Part shown: in pieces, positions 51,511 through 60,000 of the stretch | Layout of the letters: every line of letters starts with the position of its first letter | How positions within the stretch are numbered: the stretch's first letter is position 1 | Source of the DNA: Adiantum capillus-veneris | Taxonomy: Eukaryota > Streptophyta > Polypodiopsida > Polypodiales > Pteridaceae | Assembly: GCA_014529385.2 (NCBI GenBank) | Contig: CM043944.1 | Span: 53,854,768 to 53,914,767, forward strand | Length of the DNA stretch: 60,000 nt | Direction of reading: 5' to 3' | Notes under the pieces: generated by a model | The model's input: the letters and a program-made list of their open reading frames with translations, nothing else | Database searches by the model: none | Told to the model about the DNA's origin: nothing | Program-made: the position numbers and the translations under genes

Positions 51511-52379
51511 ACAAAAGAGATAATTTAGCATTTTATGAGATTAATACAATATTTGATAGGAAACACATTATTTCTATTTGATTTAATTCTTCACAATTGT
51601 TAAATCCTCTAGCCCTTTGCATTGGTTGTTGTTTTATAAAACGAGATCTTTCTCTAAGATTTGCAATGAAATACATAAGAGTAGCCTATGCTGGTGCATA
51701 ATATGTTGGTTTTGATCATGGGAATTAGCTGAGGTACATACCACCCTCCTGCCATCCGTCGATTTGAGCTGCTTTCTTCATATGCAGTCACAGGATTTGA
51801 ATCTTGGTCATCTACCTGATCCACAGGGTGCATAAGTTTGATAGGAATAGCATTACTACCTTGTAACAAATCTTGTCAACCTAAGACTAGCTAAGGTCTC
51901 ATTGCCAGCTTTGGCATCTACACCATGTTAGGGGGATACCTATACATAGGGTGTGCGTGTGGTCTCGATGGCATGCATTGAACATTTTCATCAAACTTTG
52001 GCCTATAGTAGCATTCAAGCTATTTACCTTTTACAACCCACCACTTTGGTTGCCCCACTAGTTCTACTGCTCTCAATCAAATTTGTCTCTATGGATTGGT
52101 GATCATCTTATTCATCCTCTTCAACATGTCTTTAAAGTCAGTCATAGGGGGTGTTACCACAAAATTAACTTGCATGGGTACTGCACGTACCATCGTATCA
52201 CTATTGTTGTCACTCACGATCTCTTCCTCATTGAAGGTTTCACAATTCTCACCCAATTCTATTCCATCCAATATGCACGATTCTAGTGTGATATGTTTCA
52301 TGCTATATAAACCTACATGGATTTTCTTGTTTGAGAGTCCTTACAAAAAAAAAAGAGACAGTTCTCTATTGATATGGAG

Positions 52380-53100
52380 TTTTCATGCTCAAGGCAACTT
52401 GCTACGTACGGTCTCCCTCTTTTTGTTCGAAACCATAAATCTTTCCTATTGCATTATCCTTAATTCCAATTTTTGAGAAAGATGCTACAAATCTCTTTGC
52501 AAGATTCTCAAGATCTATGACACTTCCCATTCCCAAAGTATAAATCCAAGTGAAAGACTTCCCTTCAAGAGTCAGTCCAAAAACCTCATATTGAATGTGG
52601 ACATCATATACTTATTCAATCCGCAATACTTGGTTAAAGCTAGCCAAATGGTCATAGGGATCTCCATTTCTGCTATACTTCTTCACCCATTTTTTAAAGT
52701 CTTATTGGTCTAATTTTTGTTGAATGGTCCACTCCAACTCTATGAGGAACTATATTGCTAGTTCTCAAGTCTTGGAACAATGCATTGTGGAGTTTTGACT
52801 TCTGTGACCCTTGTCTATTCCGGTTGGAGTTGTTATTGCCCCCCTTTATCCATTCCTTTGGGATAAAATCCTTGCTCTTGTACCATCTAGTTTGATTCGA
52901 GAAGATCCCCTTTCATCTTTCATTCTCCTAAATGGTGGTTGATTTTGTTGTTGACCTATCTTTTTCTTTTTGGCAACCAACATTTCACAAAGTATCCCTT
53001 GTCGGTAGTATGTCTATTTTCGACATCGTCTAGAAGCTAGTGTCGTATTGTCTCAAAACCTATAATGTGGCAACATAGGAGGTCCCTTTTGTCTAAAAAC
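52380..53100 (-). pseudogene. Gypsy gag remnant
   Basis: The minus strand encodes YSRNGDPYDHLASFNQVLRI, a stop, then VYDVHIQYEVFGLTLEGKSF and TWIYTLGMGSVIDLENLAKR followed by FVASFSKIGIKDNAIGKIYG. This is the plant Gypsy gag pattern (GDPxxHLxxF, FxxTLxGxAxxW, FxxxF). A basic Asn/Gln-rich linker lies upstream (52730-52870). No LTR or pol was found with it. The frame at 52301-52089 may be its continuation but is not recognisable. Confidence 0.7.
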
Positions 53101-54380
53101 ATAGACAATTTTTTGTTTTAAGAGTGTATTGGGTTCAGCTTTTGTATTCCATAAAATTATGTTTGAACCTCCATTCTCCAAATACACCCCTATTCTCATT
53201 ATCGGTCTTGATTCTCCTCATGATCCCAAAAGTTGGTTTGATATAGTCCTCACATCTTAAAGGAGGAGGGTGTTCAATGATATCCTATACAAGAATCTGT
53301 GGTGCTACTACTTGTTTCCAAATGTCCACTTTGTTGGGATTCTCTATCTTCACATAGCTAGTTGTCCTTGTATCCGTGTAGGTGTTCCTTGTTTGTTTGT
53401 TTTAAATTCCACCTTGAGCACTATACAGTGGTCATTGATCCTTACCATGTATTCTCATTAGGGTCTAAGTACATTTGAGCCCCATGCCCATTTTGCATAT
53501 GGTGAGCTAACATATGTTTAAGGTGGCCCCTACCCTAGATTGAGACTAAGTTGATACAGAATCCATGTTTGAGCTCATGTCTGAGCTAGTAGCTTCTGTG
53601 ACTTATTTAGGAATAGTAAAGAGTCAGTATCCTTGGTTAACACTCTTATCAATAGAAACCTTACTCTCTAAATCACTCATCAAATCACTCTTATTTAGGA
53701 ATAGTGAAGAGTCAATCTCCTTGGTTAACACTCTTATCAATAAAAGCCTTACTCTTTGAATCACGCACCGAATCCCAATTGCCCAACACTCATCCAAATC
53801 TAAGGATCATACCATTACAAGAACGAGAATGCAACAAATTCTAACATGATTTGTACTTACTCTAAGTTCCATTGAGATGGAATATTTCAAAAAGTCACTC
53901 GTTATTTCATGTAAATTTGGGGCCTATTGAATATCTAATGATGTATGATTTCACATTATTTTGATATATTATACACATACACTGCAACTCTCAATAGATA
54001 CAACATAGACAATAGAATAAGAGTCTGACATCACTCCTATGATGGATTATTTGAACCTAACATGACTACAAAAGGTGTCTCTTATATAGGCATAGGCTAG
54101 ATCTTGGTGCTCACATCATAGATAAGGTGTTAGGAAAACCAAGGATCAACCCCGGTGGGAAGAATCAAGTGGAGAACCCGTATACACCCTTTTAGCTCTT
54201 AGCTCCATATGCAAGTGGAACATGTGTAGAAACACCCATGGGTTATGTATCTGTTTATGGGCATTATTTGGGATGGAAAAACCTCAAAAAAACATGCATA
54301 GATGGATAGGTAAAGGTTCCATACAGAGGTGCAAAATATGTCACATACTCCAAAAATCTCCCTGTGTGTGTCATATGTAG
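53101..54380. other. Unassigned DNA with an 88-bp tandem duplication
   Basis: No coding similarity recognised. The segment TTATTTAGGAATAGTGAAGA through ACTCTTATCAATA and CCTTACTCT occurs at 53603 and again at 53691. Confidence 0.5.
53603..53772. repeat. 88-bp tandem duplication
   Basis: Two adjacent copies start at 53603 and 53691 and differ at a few bases. Confidence 0.88.
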
Positions 54381-54499
54381 CACTCAACAAATACAAATTG
54401 TTCTCCCCCAGAGAATTTGAACAATAGGGTGTAGGAAATCAAAATCTATCCTAGATAATTTAAAAATAGCAAATGCATCCGTTGACAAGTGTATTCCAT

Positions 54500-55351
54500 C
54501 AAGGTTTTGGCTACAAAATGTTGGTGCTTTAAAGTATGTTGTCGATCTAGCAAGTGCTGGCCTCGCCATCTTTGTCGTCGTTAGAATCTTCAATTGCCAT
54601 ATCCATTTTTCCTTTGTTGTTGGAGTTTCTACCTTGATCTTTGCCATTGAAGTTGCTTTTGCTGCTTGTACCAACTTCTTTGTCTTTTTTGAAATAAAAC
54701 TTTGATAAGTGTGTGTTCTTTCCACATATGTTGCATGGGTTGATCTTGTAGCAATCCTTTCACAAATGGTTGCTTCTTCCATAGTGTTGACACTGCTTCT
54801 TTTTGCTACTTGTGACTGCATATGCTCCATTAGGTTTTCCCTCCAGTACTTTGTGATGCTTCTTACCTTCTTCTTGTAGTGAATATATGACACTTTCAAA
54901 GCTTGGTATGAGCTCCTTTTTGATACACTAACAATTTGATTGTATTCTTTTGGAAGAGCCTTGAGTATACTACTATTTTGTCTTGTTCATGACTTGGTGC
55001 TTCTAAGTGAACAAGTTTTGTGCAAATACTCTTTAGTCTATCAATGAGGCTAGAGAGATCCTCTCCTTCTTCCATCATTAAACCATATAATTTCATTTTG
55101 AGTGAAATTTTAGAGTGTTTCTCTTTAGCACCAAACATATGTTCAAGTGTTTTCCAAGCATTGAGTGCAATGGTGTCTTCATCCAAATAATGTATAAATT
55201 TAATGTCTATTGTGGTCAAAATTGAGAGCCTTCTCATCCTTGCTTTGAAACTATGATGTGGATACTCCAATTTGTATAGTCTCTCCTTGCCCATATGTTT
55301 TACTACTCCCCAAAGTTCCTTCTTCATCAAATAACCCTTAAAATCTGACAT
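54500..55351 (-). pseudogene. Copia gag remnant with two zinc-knuckle-like motifs
   Basis: ATG 55351 begins a 151-codon gag frame: MSDFKGYLMKKELWGVV, then LNAWKTLEHMFGAKEKHSKI, SLKMKLYGLMMEEGEDLSSL and IDRLKSICTKLVHL. This is a Copia-type gag. Downstream, after frame changes, are two CCHC-like motifs (QCQHYGRSNHL-stop-KDCYK and CNICGKNTHLSKFY; about 54790-54690) and a Lys/Asn-rich stretch. Protease and pol are absent and no LTRs were seen. Confidence 0.7.
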
Positions 55352-55882
55352 GCCAGGTGTGAAATCCTATGCCTTCATCTTTTCTCAAATCTCCCTTTCC
55401 AGTGGTGCACCCCTTGGTGTGTGTGTGTGTGGGGGGGGGGGGGGTGGGTGGGTGGAGAAGGTCTTACCACTTTCGGTGTTGAAAGGGGCAGTGTCTAATC
55501 GATTACAATGCAAGTAAATTTATACCCATGGGAGGATTCACATACATCTCAATTGATATTACAAAATAAATACGTTTGTGAAGTCACAAGGTGGGATTCT
55601 TGAGGGTTATTGTGGAAAAAAACTTCCATGTGGAGGGGAGCACAAGGCTCAATGACTTTTCTTCAATGAAAGTGAATCTTTGAAGGGTGAAGGATGGCAG
55701 TGTTGTCAAGGATTTTATTGCTGCTATGTAAACATGTTCTCATAGAGAATTTGTTGCAGAACTACAAGAAAGACCCCAAGCAGTGTGAGAACCCTCTCTT
55801 CAAAAGAGAGTGGTGCCAAATGCCTTTCTGCATGGCCAGGGTTGTGGGGAATGGCCTCGTTGGCGGTATTGGCTAGTCGGAG
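55352..55882. other. Spacer with (GT)n and poly(G) tract
   Basis: A (GT)n run passes into a G run and GGGTGGGTGG at about 55418-55455. No gene recognised. CGGAG at 55878-55882 would be the left target duplication of Copia-3; the right copy is outside the window. Confidence 0.5.
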
Positions 55883-56074
55883 TGTTGGGGTATAAAGCCC
55901 AATGTGGTCGCCCAGGTAAGTGGGCGGGCTGCCAGGTATGTACACTTATTCTTTTGTTAAAACCTAATTAGAACTCACTATGCTCTACACATTACAGTAG
56001 AGCGAGTTCACCATATCGTCGTGCTCTTCTTCTCGCACTCTCTCTCGCGTTGCCCTTCCACTCATACTCCTTCA
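55883..56074 (+). repeat. 5' LTR of Copia-3
   Basis: From TGTTGGGGTATAAAGCCC to CTCATACTCCTTCA, ending two bases before the primer binding site. No partner LTR is available in the window, so the borders rest on TG...CA and the binding site. Confidence 0.7.
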
Positions 56075-56075
56075 A

Positions 56076-56088
56076 CTGGTATCAAAGC
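56076..56088 (+). other. Primer binding site of Copia-3
   Basis: CTGGTATCAAAGC, one base different from the TGGTATCAGAGC consensus, just after the LTR. Confidence 0.75.
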
Positions 56089-57171
56089 TCAGATCGAGGC
56101 TCGGGGCAGCATTTGCAGGTAGCCAGAGTCACCTGCTCAGATTGGAGTGAGATTCAACAGGCGAAGACACGGCCCCAAATCCTGTGAGCAAGCCCGAAGG
56201 CCTTGGTGATCTCGGAATTTCATTATGAGGTCATCTCGACCACCGTTCGGCTTCGACAAAGTTCTGCGCAGGCCATTTTCGACTACGTGGTCTCGGCGGG
56301 TGCAGATCCGACTCTGCAAATTTGGGGTTTTAGCCTACGAATGCAAGTGCTGAGGATATCTACACTTCCAGAGTGCTGATTTGTGGCTGTCTACACAACG
56401 AAGGACGGCTCATAGTTCTTGGAGGCGTGTCACATACGACATGGGCGCACCTACACACAAACTGTAGGCGACATCCACTAGTTCATCGGTAGCTTGTGTT
56501 TGCTGCTTGATATTCCAGATTTCATCCTGACATTGCAGGTACTTCCACATGGGATGTATTGTCAGAGATGATGTATGTCTGTTGAGGGTTTGCTGGCTGT
56601 GAGTCACGCAGCAAATAACCGCCGCAGCAGTTACAACATACAGTGGGAAATTTGTGGATGTATGACTTTGTGGGAAGTCTATGTACTGTCAGATTTACTG
56701 CAGCCTTTGTTGAGGGTCAAGTGAGGTTTTATTGAGCTGGGGGATTCTCGAATGTTGAGATCCTTTCAGTGATACAGGTCTTGGAGCGATCCCTCGAGCA
56801 CCCTTAGATAGGAAGCTAGGATGTATTGACTGTGAGTTAGACAGTTGGGATTGCATCTTTGCTTTACTGCCGTTGAGGCATTGTCGCAGTCTATGCTTAT
56901 AGGACAGTGGCAGGACAGTGAGAGACAGTACAGGTGCACGACAGGTTTACCCACAGCTTACAGTGTTAGAGAGACAATGGTTTTTTGAGCTGTTTTTGGT
57001 CTGTTTTTTAGTTCACCAGAGCCATTTTACAAAGGAGACTCTGCCGAAATTTCTGCAAAATCTGAAGCTTTCTTGGTTCATTTGACAGGTTGATATTGGT
57101 TCAGAGGTCAGTTTACAGGGGAAACTCTGCCGAATTTTTCCCAGGAAAGTAAACTACTGTGAAGTGTAGCT

Positions 57172-57981
57172 ATGGCTGGATCATAGGACACTGCTCTTTA
57201 CAATATCAAGAAGCTGGATGGAACCAATTTCCCATTGTGGAAGAAGCAGATTTGGCACGTGTTGGTACAAAAGAAGCAGATAAAACCTATAAAGCTCAAG
57301 GGGATAAAACCACAAGATATGGACGAAGATGAATGGAGCGAAATGGATGAATTGGCACTTTCTACCATTATGCTGACTTTGGCAGAAAGCGTTTACTTCA
57401 ATGTAGCAGACGAGATGTCGGCTTATGAAGCATGGACAAAGCTGAGTGATCTTTATGAGAAGCAGAGTGCAGCTTCACAGGTATACTGGCTTAAGAAGCT
57501 TTTTGACTTGAAGATGAAAGAAGGGACACCTATGCCCAATCATCTGAATGAATTCAACACCATCTACATTCAGTTGTCAGCTCAAGGTGTCAAGTTTGAT
57601 GAACCTGTTAGAGCTATGTTCATGTTGATCACATTACCGGAAAGTTAGGACACTTTTCGCACAGCTTTGAGTAATTCTGCACCTCCAGATGGTTTGACCA
57701 TAGCAGGTGTAGAAGGCAGTCTGCTTACTGAAGAAACCAACAGAAAGACAATGGACAAAGGCAAAGGAACAGCCTTAGTTGTCAGGGGAAGGACCAAAGA
57801 AAAGTACAAAGGTGGAAAGAGGAATCAGTCTCGTAGCAAGTCCCGCAGTGCTAAAGGCAAGAGCGACGTAGAATGATACCATTGTGGCAAGAAGGGTCAC
57901 AGGAAAAGAGACTGTAGAGAATGGAAAGCAGAAAAAGGCAAAGAGAAAGCTGAAGACCATGGTGAGAAGAACAAGTCCTCA
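57172..57981 (+). pseudogene. Copia-3 gag (three nonsense codons)
   Basis: Starts MAGS at 57172, with a TAG at 57184-57186. It continues in frame as a Copia gag: LDGTNFPLWKKQIWHVLVQK, ALSTIMLTLAESVYFNVAD, AWTKLSDLYEKQSAASQVYW and KKLFDLKMKEGTPMPNHLNE. A TAG at 57646 replaces the Trp expected in LPESWDTFR. A TGA at 57874 replaces the first Cys of the knuckle (YHCGKKGHRKRDC). Confidence 0.92.
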
Positions 57982-59124
57982 GTGAAGATTCAAGAAATAA
58001 ATGTGACAAAAACTGCTGCAGAGGATGACAGCCTAGTGTCAGGAGACATCTACTTCTTGAAGAATACAATGGACTCAGCTCTTCTTACAACATCTGATGG
58101 AAATGCACTGAGTGACTGGATTATAGACTCAGGGGCATCACTTCATGTGTCTCCAACAAAGGAGTGGTTTACCTCTTATGTGACCACTAAAGATCATGTT
58201 CGGCTCGGCAATGGGCAGACATGTGAGATCTTAGGTGTTGGAGATGTTCAATTGAAGTTTCAGAATGGCTCTTCTTTCACACTGAAGAATGTGAGACATG
58301 TTCCCGCAATTACAAAGAGCTTGATCAGCATACGTTTACTTGATGATGCTGGCTACATCACCACTTTTGGACAGAACATGTGGAAGATATCCAAGGGTTC
58401 TATGACAGTAGCACATGGAGTAAAGTCTCGAGGACTTTACATGATTTATGTATCAAATGTCTCTAAAAATGTACTCAATGTAACTGAGCAGTCGAACGTT
58501 TCTTTGTGGCATAGCCGGTTAGGACATATGTCCAAGAAGGGAATGGAAATCTTGTCTCATTCTGGTTATTTACCTGGCTTGTCATTTAATGATTTTGAAT
58601 TCTATGAACATTGTCTGTATGGTAAGCAATCACAGCAGCCACATAAGCATAGAAGCAGTAGAAGAGATACACAGTTGACACTTGTTCATAGTGATTTGTG
58701 TGGACCTATGCCTAACCTATCTCTAGGGGGAGCTTCTTACTTTATGACATTTATAGATGATTACTCGAGGAAAGTATGGGTTTACTTTCACAAGCACAAG
58801 GATGAAGCGTTTAGTGTTTTCAAAACATTTGTGACACTTGTGGAGAATCAGAGTGGCAAGAAGCTTAAATGCTTACGCACTGACAATGGTGGAGAGTATG
58901 TTTCAAAGGCCTTTCAGGACTTTTGTGAGTCAAAAGGTATAAAACGTGAACTTACTGCTCCTTACAATCCTCCTCAAAATGGTGTTGCTGAGAGGATGAA
59001 TAGGACCATACAAGAGAAGGTCATAAGTATGTTGTCTAATGCACAACTGCCAAATGGGTTTTGGGCTGAAGCTGTATCAACAGCTGGTCATCTTATAAAT
59101 AGATCTCCTAGCAAGGTTTTGTAG
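57982..59124 (+). pseudogene. Copia-3 protease and integrase
   Basis: In the same frame as gag. Protease active site WIIDSGASLHVS with Asp at 58126. Pre-integrase LWHSRLGHMSKKGMEIL. Integrase finger CLYGKQ, catalytic residues in LVHSDLCGP, LRTDNGGEYV and NGVAERMNRTI, and ending SPSKVL at a TAG. All three catalytic acidic residues are present. Confidence 0.93.
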
Positions 59125-59144
59125 AAGGATTCAGTGGGGCAGAG

Positions 59145-60000
59145 ATGGTATGGTCAGGCAAAATGCCCTCATACAAGCATCTCAGAGTCTTTGGCTGTGA
59201 GGCATATACTCATGTTCCAAAGAAATTTAGGAACAAACTTGAGCCAAAGAGTAGAAAGTGCATCTTTCTAGGCTATGGTAATTCTGGTGAGATGGGGTAC
59301 AGACTTTGGGATCCCGAATCCAGAAAGGTTATCCGCAGCAATGATGTTCACTTTAATGAAGCCAAATATCATTCTAAACCAGAGAGGGTTGAGGAGATTA
59401 GAAGAGTTGTCTTCCAAGAAGATGGACCTGCACGTGCAAGACAAAATGTCAGGGCTCAAGAGGAGCAAGGACAGGATAGAGTGGAACCACAGGTTGTGGC
59501 TGAGCCTGAGCCACCTATTTTGCGTAGATTTGGACGTATCACGTGACCTCGTGATAGGTTTGTTCCATCTATGAACTATGTCATGTTGACTGATTGCAAT
59601 GAGCCTTCATGTTACAAGGAAGCAGTGCAAATGAAGGACTCCGGGAATTGGCAATTGGCCATGCAGTCAGAGATGACAGCTCTGCATAAAAACCAGACAT
59701 GGAAGCTAGTTAAATTACCACAGGGCAAAAAGGCTCTACCTTGTAAATGGGTTTACAGGTATAAGATCACCGCTCATGATAGTCAGCCAAAGTACAAAGC
59801 AAGGCTTGTTGCCAAGGGCTTTAAGCAAGAACAAGGCATTGACTTTGATGAAGTCTTCTCTCCTGTGGTCAAAATGACTACATTGAGATGCTTTCTTGCA
59901 TTGGTTGCCATATTAGATTTGGTGTTGCACCAAATGGATGTCAAGACAGCGTTCTTGCGTGGTGATTTAGATGTGGAAATTTACATGCAGCAGCCAAAAG
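59145..60000 (+). pseudogene. Copia-3 integrase C-terminus and start of reverse transcriptase
   Basis: After a frameshift: HLRVFGCEAYTHVPKKFRNK, CIFLGYGNSGEMGYRLWD and a variable acidic linker. A TGA at 59544 stands where Arg is expected in a VTRPRDRFVP-type motif. The RT start follows: WQLAMQSEMTALHKNQTWKL, KWVYRYK, KARLVAKGFKQEQGIDF and MDVKTAFLRGDLDVEIYMQQ. Cut by the window end. Confidence 0.92.

Larger units (their letters stand above)
50535..52080. other. Unassigned DNA with TA/GA microsatellite and short tandem repeats
   Basis: (TA)n then (GA)n at about 50888-50955. Repeated TTAGACTTACATATCATGGA units at about 51288-51510. No gene was recognised. Confidence 0.5.
55883..60000 (+). mobile_element. 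Copia-3: Copia retrotransposon, truncated by the window end
   Basis: A 192-bp LTR, primer binding site, ~1.1-kb leader, then gag, protease, integrase and the start of RT. From the gag ATG at 57172 to 59121 the frame is unbroken apart from three nonsense codons, so this copy is less decayed than Copia-1. One frameshift near 59122-59145 and a TGA at 59544 follow. The rest of RT, RNase H and the 3' LTR lie beyond 60000. Confidence 0.9.

Overview
The window is nuclear DNA of a land plant with a repeat-rich genome. The evidence is a split plant-type UMP1 gene, a captured piece of a HAK/KUP potassium-transporter gene, interrupted Copia and Ty3/Gypsy LTR retrotransposons with initiator-Met-type primer binding sites (TGGTATCAGAGC), degenerate TTTAGGG-like motifs and many CT/GA/TA microsatellites. 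A large-genome vascular plant, perhaps a fern, is a guess; the sequence does not fix the lineage. There are no bacterial features and no CRISPR. No rRNA or tRNA gene was recognised.

The one apparently intact host gene is UMP1 (proteasome maturation factor) on the minus strand. Its four exons lie at 34349-34209, 14118-14018, 13032-12935 and 12858-12758. They join with matching splice phases into 146 codons plus a stop. Intron 1 is about 20.1 kb and is almost entirely retrotransposons.

Layout. (1) 190-5590: decayed Copia element, + strand, target-site duplication (TSD) GGTGT, with a rearranged 3' LTR. (2) 5943-9438: young non-autonomous Copia derivative, - strand, TSD AAACT, carrying one uninterrupted 609-codon gag/protease-like/RT-tail ORF. 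(3) 9444-12757: mostly unassigned DNA downstream of UMP1. (4) 12758-34349: UMP1. Its intron holds Gypsy LTR and gag fragments (14985-20207), an old LTR (20393-21223 plus 27004-27222) split by a 5.8-kb element with two inverted 2.2-kb LTRs (21224-26998, TSD CAAAC), a Copia element that lost its 3' LTR (28049-32951), and an LTR fragment (about 33290-33735). (5) 34350-35468: UMP1 upstream region with a diverged tandem duplication. (6) 35474-50529: Gypsy element, - strand, interrupted by a + strand large non-autonomous LTR element (40099-46216, TSD ATAGC) whose interior holds a HAK/KUP gene fragment. (7) 50530-55882: simple repeats and gag remnants of a Gypsy and a Copia element. (8) 55883-60000: a third Copia element, + strand, running off the window.

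Most elements are dead through nonsense codons, frameshifts or deletions. Their value is structural: exact TSDs date the nesting order and expose three unusual architectures, namely inverted LTRs, a compact gag-only derivative and host-gene capture. All similarity statements are by eye and from family knowledge; no database search was run.
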